The notes: generated by a model not told the origin, from the sequence alone. A stretch of DNA of 43,751 nucleotides from Oscillospiraceae bacterium (GCA_017887695.1 JAGHHM010000098.1:1-43751), one strand, 5' to 3'; shown: positions 1 to 9,463, counted from the first letter of the stretch. Numbers and translations: made by a program.

Positions 1-41
1 GGGACTGCGACGGTACCGACTATCCCGAGGAGCTGAAAAGC

Positions 42-2066
42 GTGGATGCCAAGGTGTACTCCACCTATTACACCACCCGCAAGGACAACGCCTGGGCCAA
101 GGCCAATCCTGACGAGGTGCAGCAGTGCTACATCATGACCGGCTTCCACACCGCTGTGGGCGGCCCCCTGTCCATCCCCCTGATGCAGGGCATCAGCCCC
201 GAGCTCATGGAGGTGAACACCCGGGATGACATCAAGCGCTGGTGGGAGGTTATGGACCGCACCACCGGAGAGCCTCTGTCCCCTGACGCCTGGCACTATG
301 ACGCTGAGAGCGGCTGCGTGGTCATCGATGAGCCTGCGGCCTTCCACGACTATACGGTGAGCTTCCTTGCTTACCTGATCTGGGACCCGGTCCATATGTA
401 CAACGCCGTCACCAACGACTGGAAGGACTTCGAGCATCAGATCACCTTTGACGTCCGCCAGCCCAAGACCCACAAGTTTACCATGGAGCGGCTGCGCAAG
501 TTTATCGCCGACCACCCCTATGTAAATGTCATCCGCTACACCACCTTCTTCCACCAGTTCACTCTGGTGTTCGACGAGCTCAAGCGGGAGAAGTATGTGG
601 ACTGGTACGGATACTCCGCCAGTGTTTCCCCCTATATCCTGGAGCAGTTTGAGAAGGAAGTGGGGTACCGGTTCCGTCCTGAGTACATCATCGATCAGGG
701 CTACTACAATAACCAGTACCGGGTGCCCTCCAAGGAGTTCAAGGACTTTATGGCCTTCCAGCGCCGGGAGGTGGCCAAGCTGGCCAAGGAGATGGTGGAC
801 ATTACCCATGAGCTGGGGAAGGAAGCCATGATGTTCCTGGGAGACCACTGGATCGGCACCGAGCCCTATATGGACGAGTTCAAGACCATCGGTTTGGACG
901 CAGTGGTAGGCTCCGTGGGCAACGGTTCCACCCTGCGCCTGATCTCCGATATCCCCGGCGTGAAGTACACCGAGGGCCGGTTCCTGCCCTATTTCTTCCC
1001 CGATACCTTCCACGAGGGCGGCGATCCCGTCCGGGAGGCCAAGGAGAACTGGGTCACCGCCCGCCGGGCTATCCTCCGCAAGCCCATCGACCGCATTGGC
1101 TACGGCGGCTACCTGAAGCTGGCCTGCCAGTTCCCGGAGTTCATCGACTATGTGGAGAGCGTGTGCAACGAGTTCCGGGAGCTCTATGAGAACATCAAGG
1201 GCACCACGCCTTACTGCGTCAAGACAGTGGCGGTGCTCAATGCCTGGGGTAAGGCCCGTTCCTGGGGCTGCCACATGGTCCATCACGCCCTCTATCAGAA
1301 GCAGAACTACTCCTATGCCGGGGTGATTGAGGCTCTGTCCGGCGCTCCCTTTGAGGTGAAGTTCCTGAGCTTTGACGATCTGAAGGCGGATCCCCACTGC
1401 TTGGACGGCGTGGATGTTCTCATTAACGTGGGTGACGGCGACACCGCTCATACCGGTGGCCTCTGGTGGGAGGATCCCGCCATCTCTGCCGCTGTGAAGG
1501 CCTTTGTGTGGAACGGCGGCGGTCTCATCGGTGTGGGCGAGCCTGCCGGACACCAGTACCAGGGCCACTACCTCCAGCTGGCTCAGGTGATGGGCGTGGA
1601 AAAGGAAACCGGTTTCACCCTGGGGTACGACAAGTACAACTGGGAGGAGCATCCCGACCACTTTATCCTGGCCGACTGCAAGGGTCAGGTGAACTTCGGC
1701 GAGGGCAAGAAGAGCATCTACGCCCTGCCCGGTGCCCAGATCCTTGTCCAGCGTGACAAGGAGGTGCAGATGGCGGTAAACACCTTCGGCTCTGGCCGCA
1801 GCGTGTACGTTTCCGGCCTGCCCTATTCCTTTGAAAACAGCCGGGTGCTCTATCGTTCTATCCTGTGGGCCGCCGGCGGGGAGGAAGAGCTGCATCGCTG
1901 GTACTCCGAGAATTACAACGTGGAGGTCCACGCCTTTGTCAAAAACGGCAAGTACTGCGTGGTCAACAACACCTATGAGCCTCAGCACACCACGGTGTAC
2001 AAGGGGGATGGTGAGAGCTTCACGCTGGATCTGGCCGCCAATGAAATCCGCTGGTACGAGATCTGA
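42..2066 (+). CDS. 1,3-beta-galactosyl-N-acetylhexosamine phosphorylase (GH112); 5' end may extend upstream of the window
   Basis: 674-aa ORF with GH112-like sequence (YYTTRKDNAWAKANPDEVQQCYIMTGFHTAVGGPLSIPLMQGIS, GDHWIGTEPYMDEFKTIGLDAVVGSVGNG); ORF is open near the window edge. Confidence 0.9.
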   Translation: MDAKVYSTYYTTRKDNAWAKANPDEVQQCYIMTGFHTAVGGPLSIPLMQGISPELMEVNTRDDIKRWWEVMDRTTGEPLSPDAWHYDAESGCVVIDEPAAFHDYTVSFLAYLIWDPVHMYNAVTNDWKDFEHQITFDVRQPKTHKFTMERLRKFIADHPYVNVIRYTTFFHQFTLVFDELKREKYVDWYGYSASVSPYILEQFEKEVGYRFRPEYIIDQGYYNNQYRVPSKEFKDFMAFQRREVAKLAKEMVDITHELGKEAMMFLGDHWIGTEPYMDEFKTIGLDAVVGSVGNGSTLRLISDIPGVKYTEGRFLPYFFPDTFHEGGDPVREAKENWVTARRAILRKPIDRIGYGGYLKLACQFPEFIDYVESVCNEFRELYENIKGTTPYCVKTVAVLNAWGKARSWGCHMVHHALYQKQNYSYAGVIEALSGAPFEVKFLSFDDLKADPHCLDGVDVLINVGDGDTAHTGGLWWEDPAISAAVKAFVWNGGGLIGVGEPAGHQYQGHYLQLAQVMGVEKETGFTLGYDKYNWEEHPDHFILADCKGQVNFGEGKKSIYALPGAQILVQRDKEVQMAVNTFGSGRSVYVSGLPYSFENSRVLYRSILWAAGGEEELHRWYSENYNVEVHAFVKNGKYCVVNNTYEPQHTTVYKGDGESFTLDLAANEIRWYEI

Positions 2067-2141
2067 AGCAGAAGAGAGCCGGCACCGTGCAGACAAAACC
2101 TGGCAGGCCGGCTGTGAAAAAACCGGAAAGGAAGGCTGTCT

Positions 2142-2711
2142 ATGGCACAGACGACAAAACGAGCCATTGCCGCCTCGCTGAAAAGAATCCTTGAGCAAAA
2201 GCCCCTCAACAAGATTACGGTTACAGATATTGCAAAGGACTGCAGCATCAGCCGCCACACATTTTATTACCATTTCCGGGATGTGTACGACCTGATGGAG
2301 TGGACCTACCGTACGGAAGGCGAGCGCCTGCTGGAGGGTAAGCGGGACTATGAGAACTGGCAGCAGGGGATGGCGGAAATTTTCCGTTATATCCTGGACA
2401 ACCAGGCTATGGTACGCAACGCTCTTCGTTCCGGCAGCCGGGATTATCTGCTGCCTTATCTGTACCAGAGAACGCATAAGTTGCTTTTTGCGGTTGTGGA
2501 GGAGAAATCTCAGGGAAGAAGCATCTCCAGGGAACACAAGGAATTTATCGCTGACTTTTATAAAAACGCCTTTGCCGGCGTAGTTTTGGACTGGGTGGAA
2601 TCCGGTATGGAGCGGGATCCGGCGGATGTTATCGCTGATCTCGGCACGCTGGTCCGGGGCCAGATGGTAGATGCCATCGATAAGTTCAGCCGGGAAGCGG
2701 TAGAGGTATAA
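2142..2711 (+). CDS. TetR/AcrR family transcriptional regulator
   Basis: N-terminal HTH KITVTDIAKDCSISRHTFYYHFRDVYDLMEW typical of TetR_N. Confidence 0.88.
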   Translation: MAQTTKRAIAASLKRILEQKPLNKITVTDIAKDCSISRHTFYYHFRDVYDLMEWTYRTEGERLLEGKRDYENWQQGMAEIFRYILDNQAMVRNALRSGSRDYLLPYLYQRTHKLLFAVVEEKSQGRSISREHKEFIADFYKNAFAGVVLDWVESGMERDPADVIADLGTLVRGQMVDAIDKFSREAVEV

Positions 2712-2717
2712 TCACAA

Positions 2718-2757
2718 AAAAAGGCCGGACAGGAATCCAATTCCTGTCCGGCCTTTT
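2718..2757 (+). terminator. Rho-independent terminator after the TetR gene
   Basis: aaaaaaaggccggacaggaatccaattcctgtccggccttttg inverted repeat with flanking A/T tracts. Confidence 0.85.
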
Positions 2758-2799
2758 GCGTGATAAGGCAGTAAAGGGAAGGTGCTGCGAAAGGGACGG

Positions 2800-3543
2800 T
2801 TATTTGCGGCAGCATTGCTGGCGGCCGCTGTCACAGGGATTGTCGCAGGGCGGCTTGGGAGGGAAGAACTGATCCACAGGGAAGGAAATATTCTGGAACA
2901 TTTCGCAGGGATCATCGCAGCTGCAGCCGGAGCCGCAGTTGCAGGATTTGTCAGGCAGGCAGTAGTCGTATACCGGCATGAGCAGCTGGCTGTCCCGCTC
3001 CAGGCGGATGATGGAAAACTGACCCAGGGTGACAAAGACCCGGCGGTAGTCATCTCCCGGCGTCAGGTCGCAGCTGAAGCACTGGCACACACAGGTGGGG
3101 ATCTCACACAGGTCACAGTCGCAGCAGCGGCAGTCGCAGCAATCTACCAGCTTGGCGCCCAGGACGATGGGATCCACTGCCTCTACAACGGCAATGGGCA
3201 TATTGCTCTGCTCGATAAGCTGCTGATCCAGGGCGTCCAGCCGCACCCGGGAGGAGAATACCTTGGCGGTGCCTTCGCCGCCGAAGAGGATTACGCGCTT
3301 GTCAAAGACACACAGGCCCTCCACTTCCATGGCTCGGGAGCTGGAGCAAAAGGCGCTGATGGTCACACGGTAGAAGAAACGCATATCCACGGAGTAGCAG
3401 CCCCGGTTAAAGGCTACCGGCTCCACATTGATGTAGGTATACAGCAGCTCGGCCTTGCCGCCCTTGACGGACTGGGCACGGTTGAGGATTTCCTGGCCGG
3501 ACTGGGTGGGATAGAAGCGCAGATCCTCAATACAGTCTTTATC
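2800..3543 (-). pseudogene. 3' fragment (247 codons) of a cysteine-rich clostridial protein gene interrupted by the prophage
   Basis: Frame stays open past the listed GTG start at 3426 up to attL: DKDCIEDLRFYPTQSGQEILNRAQSVKGGKAELLYTYINVEPVAFNRGCYSVDM..., Cys-rich C-terminus; no start codon or RBS at its 5' end; continues from 29989-30090(-). Confidence 0.85.
3542..3543. other. attL crossover (left prophage boundary, proposed core TC/GA)
   Basis: Minus strand CCA TGT TGT|GAT AAA GAC TGT; codon-register alignment with attR (GAC GCG TGC AGA|GAA TAG) rebuilds one ORF. Confidence 0.75.
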
Positions 3544-3577
3544 ACAACATGGAGCGATTTAGAAGAAATGGCAAAAA

Positions 3578-3604
3578 GGCCGGAGGGGAACCCCTCCGGC
3601 CTTT
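3578..3604 (+). terminator. Rho-independent terminator at the left prophage end
   Basis: aaaaaGGCCGGAGGGGAACCCCTCCGGCCttt perfect inverted repeat; nearly identical to the one at 4564. Confidence 0.8.
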
Positions 3605-3742
3605 GCTATTTGGGTTACCAGTAAGGTTTTATTACGGCAGTTCAGCGTTGTCTGTTTCACAGCAATTTTCTGCAGATTCTGTCCATGATCACATGTATAC
3701 TATTGTTGCAACACAGAAATTATGAAATTTTATGGCGAAATA

Positions 3743-3771
3743 TTGAATTATGCAGAAAGGCGTGGTACAAT
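3743..3771 (+). promoter_or_regulatory. Sigma-A-like promoter of the cargo operon
   Basis: TTGAAT-N17-TACAAT with TG 2 nt upstream of the -10. Confidence 0.65.
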
Positions 3772-3854
3772 TGCAACGTAAAGTTACACCAGCAAATGAG
3801 CCAAGCAATTTGCGGTCTGCAGCACGGGAAAGAGATTATGAGGAGATGTTTTGC

Positions 3855-3986
3855 ATGACTTCTGGAAGCAAGAATAATGTTTTTGTGGTCGGTGCCCCGA
3901 AAAACCCGCAAAAGCCCCTTCCTACTGTCAGTAAAGGTCAGGTGGCAAAAGCCCTTGCGTCTGCTGAAAGGTATAAGAAGAAATGA
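3855..3986 (+). CDS. 43-aa basic hypothetical protein, first gene of cargo operon
   Basis: MTSGSKNNVFVVGAPKNPQKPLPTVSKGQVAKALASAERYKKK; AGGAG at 3841-3845; the longer 3750 start lies inside the promoter; stop overlaps downstream ATG (ATGA). Confidence 0.65.
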   Translation: MTSGSKNNVFVVGAPKNPQKPLPTVSKGQVAKALASAERYKKK

Positions 3987-4549
3987 TTGAAAATGCCCAT
4001 TTTGACATATGGAGCAAAGATATATACGGGTTGGCTTTGGGATTCAAAGTCAACCCTTCTTCTTGCGGGAACCCGGAGCACTTCGAGAATTATATCCGCT
4101 GGTCTGCCATTGATGACAACAACGCCGGGGTATCCACCACCCATGCCTTTATTGATGATGAAAATCATGCCCTCATGGGGTTTGTGAGCCTGAAGGCATC
4201 CTCGCTGCTGAGCAGAGAGGGGAGCATGACCATGGGAGAGCCGGCCCTGGAGATCTCCAACCTGGCAGTCAGTAAGGACTATGAAAGAAGAAGAGTCGGA
4301 ACAGAGCTGATCCTCCATGTCATTGCCGAGGTGCTGAAGGCCAATCGGGGCTTTGCCGGGATCAAGTATATCGTTTTGGCGGCAGATCCTAAAGCCGTTG
4401 GGTTTTATGAGAAAATGGAATTCTATAAGCTGAGGGAATATTTTGAAATTCCTCGGCAGATGGATAATGCCGATTGTGTTCCCATGTTCATGAAGATTCA
4501 GCACAATCAGGACGAAGCCCGCTATGTGGATGTTTCGGATGACGAATAA
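3983..4549 (+). CDS. GNAT family N-acetyltransferase
   Basis: LEISNLAVSKDYERRRVGTELILHVIAEVLK...YIVLAADPKAVGFYEKMEFYKL typical GNAT acetyl-CoA and C-terminal motifs. Confidence 0.85.
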   Translation: MIENAHFDIWSKDIYGLALGFKVNPSSCGNPEHFENYIRWSAIDDNNAGVSTTHAFIDDENHALMGFVSLKASSLLSREGSMTMGEPALEISNLAVSKDYERRRVGTELILHVIAEVLKANRGFAGIKYIVLAADPKAVGFYEKMEFYKLREYFEIPRQMDNADCVPMFMKIQHNQDEARYVDVSDDE

Positions 4550-4563
4550 CTGGATAGATAAAA

Positions 4564-4590
4564 GGCCGGAGGGGAGCCCCTCCGGCCTTC
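4564..4590. terminator. Bidirectional terminator between the GNAT gene and the endolysin gene
   Basis: aaaaGGCCGGAGGGGAGCCCCTCCGGCCttctt. Confidence 0.8.
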
Positions 4591-4598
4591 TTCTATCC

Positions 4599-5270
4599 TT
4601 AACCGAACACTCCGGCCCGGTCGCAGATAACCAGGATCCGCAGCATGTCCCGGCTGAGATCCAGATCCGCCGGTCGGCCCTGGTCGTCCACCTTGCCGCT
4701 GTTTCCGGTGAGGTAGCCCAGGGCCACCAGCTTGTCCACGGTGGCCTGCGCCCAGCTGGGGCATCCGGCCACGGTGTCGTACCGATCCACCATCTCCTCT
4801 GTCACCTCCTCCATAAGATCCTTGGCCCGGACGGCGCCCACGATGACACTCCAGGCACGGCTCCGGCGCTGGACCTGTCCGCCGTCGGCGTCGCTGCCGG
4901 AGCCGGTATTGCCCTCGATGGCCACCACGCCGCTGCCCGTCACGCTCTCCACGATGCCGCAGTGATCCGTGGCGGCGCCGCCGGGGAAGTCGTAGATCAC
5001 CACGTCTCCGGGGCGGTAATCCTCCGTCACCCACTGGCCGCTCATCTGAGCAGCCCGCATGAGAGCCCCGCAGGAGGCGGTGCGTTGGGGCAGTGCCACG
5101 CCCAGCTGGGCAAAAACCCATTGGACGAACACCATGCACCAGGGATAGCTGCCACCACTGACCTCCCGGCCGTAATACCAGGTGTTATAGCGCACATTGT
5201 TGCTATTGGGCGGACTTTCGCTGATGCCCACCTGGGTAGCGGCCAGGAGGGCCACGTCCCGGCCGGTCAT
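4599..5270 (-). CDS. Phage endolysin, CHAP-type with C-terminal wall-binding-like region
   Basis: YPWCMVFVQWVFAQLGV, RPGDVVIYDFPGGAATDHCGIVESV, EGNTG. Confidence 0.85.
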   Translation of the reverse strand: MTGRDVALLAATQVGISESPPNSNNVRYNTWYYGREVSGGSYPWCMVFVQWVFAQLGVALPQRTASCGALMRAAQMSGQWVTEDYRPGDVVIYDFPGGAATDHCGIVESVTGSGVVAIEGNTGSGSDADGGQVQRRSRAWSVIVGAVRAKDLMEEVTEEMVDRYDTVAGCPSWAQATVDKLVALGYLTGNSGKVDDQGRPADLDLSRDMLRILVICDRAGVFG

Positions 5271-5596
5271 GACTGATCCCTCCTGGATTTGATGACGCCC
5301 AGCTGCTCGATCAGCTCCCGCAATTTATCGAAGCCAAACATAGCCGCATAGGCTACGATCAAGCCCAGCACCACCGCCGCGGCCACCATGTACCACACCA
5401 CCGGGATCCCCCGGACCTGACAGATGGCGAAGAATGCCAGCAGGGTGATGGTCTCGGCCACAATGAACGCCAGCAGGTTGGTGGGGATCAGGTCCCAGGT
5501 GATCTTCTTCAGCACCTCCACGATGATGTTGACCAGCACGGTGGCCACCGCCACCACGATCAGCAAAGTACTGATATATGCCTCAAGATTCTGCAT
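5267..5596 (-). CDS. Putative holin / small phage membrane protein
   Basis: Three hydrophobic segments; directly upstream of and overlapping endolysin. Confidence 0.65.
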   Translation of the reverse strand: MQNLEAYISTLLIVVAVATVLVNIIVEVLKKITWDLIPTNLLAFIVAETITLLAFFAICQVRGIPVVWYMVAAAVVLGLIVAYAAMFGFDKLRELIEQLGVIKSRRDQS

Positions 5597-5975
5597 TTCC
5601 GTCCTCCTTGTCCTTAAGGGCCAGGTCGTAGGTGATCCCGCCCTTTGTGTTCTGCTTTTCTGATTTCTTTATGAGAAACGCCCGGACAGCGCTCCAGCCG
5701 GCGAAGGCCGCCGCCGGGGTACCGGTGAGCCAGGGGAGGGCCCCCTGGTACCCCTTGTATATGGCGTAGGCTGCCAGGATCATGTAGCCGATGGTGGTGG
5801 CCCACACCAGGCCCCCGTCACTGAGGACCAAGAGCTGGGTGAACTCCTTGGCCCGGCCCTTGGCCTGGGCTCCGGCGGTGCTGCCGGTGCGGGAGAGCCG
5901 CAGCAGCCCCACCAGCACCATCACCAGCACCCCCGCCAGGAAGCCCGCCGCCCCGGCCAGGATTACGGCCATCAT
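5583..5975 (-). CDS. Small phage membrane protein (holin-like)
   Basis: N-terminal and central TM segments; in lysis cassette. Confidence 0.55.
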   Translation of the reverse strand: MMAVILAGAAGFLAGVLVMVLVGLLRLSRTGSTAGAQAKGRAKEFTQLLVLSDGGLVWATTIGYMILAAYAIYKGYQGALPWLTGTPAAAFAGWSAVRAFLIKKSEKQNTKGGITYDLALKDKEDGNAES

Positions 5976-6337
5976 TCGTCCATCAGGGCGTGGATGCCCT
6001 GCCTCGCCAGGAAGTCCTTCTGTTCGTGTTTGATCTTGACGGCGTAGTCCAGGGCGGCGTGCATGTCGCCGTTGCAGTGGGCGTCCGGGATGCGCTGGAC
6101 AGCCTTGGCTGTTGCCTCACCCAGGGCGATGGAGGCCCTGGTTCCCTTCACAAGGATCAGTGCCAGCTCCTGCTGAGCCTTGGCCTTTTCTTCCGCTGCC
6201 TTATCTCTGGCCCGTTCCCGGGCCTCGATCCGGGTCCGCAGCCGCCAGGCAATAAGCCCCATGAGAGCGGAGGGGATCCCCATGGCGGCAATGAAGGCCG
6301 CCAGAAATCCGCCTGCGGTGATGGTCACCTCGCTCAC
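5972..6337 (-). CDS. Membrane-anchored phage hypothetical protein
   Basis: GTG start overlapping upstream stop; TM followed by charged coiled coil (RERARDKAAEEKAKAQQELA). Confidence 0.6.
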   Translation of the reverse strand: MSEVTITAGGFLAAFIAAMGIPSALMGLIAWRLRTRIEARERARDKAAEEKAKAQQELALILVKGTRASIALGEATAKAVQRIPDAHCNGDMHAALDYAVKIKHEQKDFLARQGIHALMDE

Positions 6338-6807
6338 CCCTGCACCTCCTCGATCGTCCCCAGGTCGTCCCACTTTACGCCAACGGACCCAGGGGCCCAT
6401 ACATTTCCGTCCTGGCCGCTGCGCCAGACGTGCCCTTCATAGGTGCAGCAGTCCCCGGTGTTGTAGGGGCTGGTGGAAAGGGCGATGAAGGGCAACGCCT
6501 TCTTCGGGTCGTTGGACCAGTAGAAGCCCCACTGGGCGGGCAGCTCCTCCGGCTCCTGGGTGTAGGTCATGGAGTCATAGGGCTGGATGAGCTTTACCGC
6601 CCGGCCGGCGGAGGACCGGCACACATAGCCCGCTTTGAAATCCTTGTACTGCCGGGTGTGGTCAAATTTGGGTAGGTAGTCCTGCTGGGCCACCACCTCG
6701 GTACCGGTCATGCCCGGCGCGTCCTCCTGGAGCTTCTCCGCCACCTGGCGGCCGATGCGCCGCAGGGCGTCCAGCACCAGGTCCCGGCTGCTCATGGTTG
6801 TACTCAT
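6334..6807 (-). CDS. Phage tail-associated protein with chitinase/carbohydrate-binding-like C-terminus
   Basis: NTGDCCTYEGHVWRSGQDGNVWAPGSVGVKWDDLG resembles CBM5/12-like modules. Confidence 0.6.
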   Translation of the reverse strand: MSTTMSSRDLVLDALRRIGRQVAEKLQEDAPGMTGTEVVAQQDYLPKFDHTRQYKDFKAGYVCRSSAGRAVKLIQPYDSMTYTQEPEELPAQWGFYWSNDPKKALPFIALSTSPYNTGDCCTYEGHVWRSGQDGNVWAPGSVGVKWDDLGTIEEVQG

Positions 6808-7130
6808 ACGCCGTCAACTCCTTCCTTGATGGCCGCCGCCATCTCGTCATAGGTGGGATCCCCAGAGGGCTCCGGCTCCGGAGGATCCGGGGGGAGGGTG
6901 GCCTTCCAGGCCTCCCAGGCCTCCACGTTGGGCTCATACTTGGTCACGGTGTCCACGCCGTCCACCTGCTCTACCGTCAGGATCACAAAGCCGTTGTTGG
7001 CGTAGTAGTCAGCGGTGTCCAGGCTGTCGGGCCATCTCGCATACTTGTTCGGCAATTCTTCCCAGGGCCAGTCTTGAATAGCGGGGTATGCACCATTTTT
7101 GCCTTGAGATAAAAGAATAATTTTATTCAT
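6804..7130 (-). CDS. Phage tail-fibre-associated hypothetical protein (XkdW-like position)
   Basis: 108 aa, position after tail fibre. Confidence 0.5.
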   Translation of the reverse strand: MNKIILLSQGKNGAYPAIQDWPWEELPNKYARWPDSLDTADYYANNGFVILTVEQVDGVDTVTKYEPNVEAWEAWKATLPPDPPEPEPSGDPTYDEMAAAIKEGVDGV

Positions 7131-7145
7131 GAGTTTTCTCCTCTT

Positions 7146-7802
7146 CTAGGCAATAGCCCATAAGGTATATTTGACCCCAGAGTGGTTCATCTGGCCAGCA
7201 GCAGTCCCTTGATAAGCAGTGCTGTACCAGCTGAACGTTTTGCCGCTTTCATCCCTTTTGCATTTAATATAGTCTCTGCCTGTGCTCCATGATCCGGTGA
7301 ACCATACTTGGGGCGCGTATTCTGTTGTTACTTGAGTTGCGTCTATGATATTGCGATATTGGCCATATGATCCGTCCCAGTTTTCTGGCCAAAAAACCAG
7401 CTTTGGCGCGAAAGGGAATGTGATAGAAGTAGGATTGTCGCTACCAACTGTACCAGTCCCTATCCAAGAGACAGAAAAGATCCTCACTCTGGTGTCCACC
7501 TGTGCGTCGACATATCCTTTTCTAGCGGCGTGATCGTCCGCCACGGGATCTACTAGACCGGATACAGGGGAGCCACCCATAGCAATAGCGCCCTTCATGG
7601 TGCCGCCGATGAGCTTCAGGAACAGATCGTCCGGCAGCTCATTGTCCGGCACCTTCCCGGTGTCCGGATCCAGGTTGGCCTTTCCGTCGCTGAGCTTCTT
7701 CATGGTGGCGTCCACCGTGTCCATGTTCTCGTTGAGATCGTCCACCAGAACGTTGTCCTGGTCGCCGGGCTTTTTCAAATTGTAGTTGGTTGTGTATTCC
7801 AC
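7146..7802 (-). CDS. Phage tail fibre / receptor-binding protein
   Basis: NYNLKKPGDQDNVLVDDLNENMDTVDATMKKLSDGK fibre N-terminus; AHAARKGYVDAQV-like repeat. Confidence 0.75.
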   Translation of the reverse strand: MEYTTNYNLKKPGDQDNVLVDDLNENMDTVDATMKKLSDGKANLDPDTGKVPDNELPDDLFLKLIGGTMKGAIAMGGSPVSGLVDPVADDHAARKGYVDAQVDTRVRIFSVSWIGTGTVGSDNPTSITFPFAPKLVFWPENWDGSYGQYRNIIDATQVTTEYAPQVWFTGSWSTGRDYIKCKRDESGKTFSWYSTAYQGTAAGQMNHSGVKYTLWAIA

Positions 7803-7814
7803 AAAATCCCTCCT

Positions 7815-8360
7815 TTATGGGTGGTCGCCGAACAGCACGCCCTGCCAGGTGTAGGGAGCCATCTGGCCCCACTGATAGGGCCTGAGGTCGCCCCACTGCT
7901 GGAATTTGTACTCGAAGATCAGCTCCAGGTGGGCGGGCTTGATCTCCTCAATGGCCCGCTTCAGGTCGTCGATGTTGGGCGGGATGCCGTAGATGGAGAC
8001 GAAGCGGACGATGAAGTAATATTCGTCGTTGTGCTCCTCCACCTCCACCTCGCCGTTGACGAAGGCGGCGGCCACGTCGTGGATGAGCTCCACGGTGGTG
8101 ACGCCCTGGCCCCGGAGCTTGGCCACGATCCGGGTCCGCCGGTAGTCCTCCGGCCGGCTGAGATCCACGGGGATGCCGTAGGCCTCCTCCCAGAGCTGCA
8201 GCCCCCAGCCGGAAGCGGTGGTGGGGAAGAGCTGCCGGAGGGTGAGATCCGTGTCCGCCGCCGCGGCGTCCACCATAAGCCCCAGCACCCGCTGCAGCTC
8301 CACGAACTCCGGCGGCGTGCCGTAGTGCTCCGGCAGCATGGCCATCAGGTCGTAGCTCAT
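7815..8360 (-). CDS. DUF2313 (YmfQ-like) phage tail protein
   Basis: Synteny downstream of baseplate J; RQLFPTTASGWGLQLWEEAYGIP. Confidence 0.8.
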   Translation of the reverse strand: MSYDLMAMLPEHYGTPPEFVELQRVLGLMVDAAAADTDLTLRQLFPTTASGWGLQLWEEAYGIPVDLSRPEDYRRTRIVAKLRGQGVTTVELIHDVAAAFVNGEVEVEEHNDEYYFIVRFVSIYGIPPNIDDLKRAIEEIKPAHLELIFEYKFQQWGDLRPYQWGQMAPYTWQGVLFGDHP

Positions 8361-9463
8361 ACGGTGACCACCACCTCCCCCACCTGGGGGATGGCGTCCG
8401 CCCCCAGGATCACGTCCGTGGCTCCGCCGTTCACCGTCAGGGTGGTGTAGTTTTCCACGCCGTCGATGGTGAGGAGCAGGGCGGCAATGCGGTTAAAATA
8501 GACCGGCCAGTCTGTGTCCTCCTCCGGCGTGTAGTAGATCTGGCCATAGCGGGTGTCGATGAGCTGGCGGAAATATTCCGCCAGCCGGCTCTCCAGCTCC
8601 CGCTTCACCGTGTCCGCCGAAGTAGCCGGGGAGATCACCACCTGGGCTGTGATGGAGATCTCCGTGCCGGTAGCGGCGATCACGGTGGGCGTGGCGCCGA
8701 TGGGGCGCTCCTGATCGATATAGGCCTGGCAGGCGGCCACGATCTCCGGAGAGGCCGGCTCGTAGTTGCTGTCCACGATGGTCAGCCCCACGGTGCCCCG
8801 GCCGTTCTTCAGCTCCGTGACCTTTGCCTCGCCCACGCCGGGGACGGAGAGGGCCCACTGGCGGTAATGGTAGCCGTTGCCGGAGGTGGGTGGTCGCTTG
8901 CGCCGCTCATCGATCCGCTCCAAGAGGGCCTGGTCGCTCTCGGTGTCGGTGCCGCCGGCGGCCTCCTGGTTGGTGTAGCCGGTGAGGCCGGGGATGTTGA
9001 CCCACATGCTCACCAGGGCCCCTTCCGGGATATTGTAGGCGGAGCCCATCTCCTGGGCCTCCAGGGAGCCCGTGGCGGTGCCCTCTGCGGGGATGGTGAC
9101 CTGGGCCTCCAGCCGGAAGCGAAGGCCGTCAGCGGTGAGGAAAACGGCCCCCTGGGGCACGATGGTGCCCGGCGCGCCCGTCAGGGTGACGGCACAGTGG
9201 GCGTAAGTGCCGGTGCGCCGGATGATGTTGAAATAGCAGTAGCCCACCAGGTCGATGTATTTCCCGCTGGTGGCGTCCACGAACAGCATGGACGGCACCG
9301 CCCGCAGGGCCTGGTACAGCTGCATCACCACCCGGGCGGCAGGGCCGATGGTGCCGTCGGCGTAGCTGCCGGCCAGGGAGCTCAGGCCGGTGGCGGGGTT
9401 GATTGACCCCAGGGCCTCTGCCTTGATATTGGCTGTGGTGCGATCTTCAAACATAGATGACAT
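8357..9463 (-). CDS. Baseplate J-like protein (XkdT-like)
   Basis: GTIVPQGAVFLTADGLRF..., GGTDTESDQALLERIDERRKRPPTSGNGYHYRQWALSVPGVGEAKV. Confidence 0.92.
   Translation of the reverse strand: MSSMFEDRTTANIKAEALGSINPATGLSSLAGSYADGTIGPAARVVMQLYQALRAVPSMLFVDATSGKYIDLVGYCYFNIIRRTGTYAHCAVTLTGAPGTIVPQGAVFLTADGLRFRLEAQVTIPAEGTATGSLEAQEMGSAYNIPEGALVSMWVNIPGLTGYTNQEAAGGTDTESDQALLERIDERRKRPPTSGNGYHYRQWALSVPGVGEAKVTELKNGRGTVGLTIVDSNYEPASPEIVAACQAYIDQERPIGATPTVIAATGTEISITAQVVISPATSADTVKRELESRLAEYFRQLIDTRYGQIYYTPEEDTDWPVYFNRIAALLLTIDGVENYTTLTVNGGATDVILGADAIPQVGEVVVTV

Noticed and set aside
3541-3560. Alternative crossover at CA/TG two codons away from GA
   Set aside because: Also keeps the frame (DACCDKDC) so it cannot be excluded from sequence alone; GA core preferred because it gives the DACRDKDC stretch remembered from homologues.
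2782-3624. 280-aa plus-strand ORF
   Set aside because: Antisense to the cysteine-rich gene fragment, which has the conserved-looking protein; it also runs through the left att site.
3578-4587. Twin GGCCGGAGGGG...CCCCTCCGGCC inverted repeats considered as att sites or transposon ends
   Set aside because: Each is a self-contained intrinsic terminator with A/T tracts, and the split host gene places the true boundaries at 3543 and 29994.
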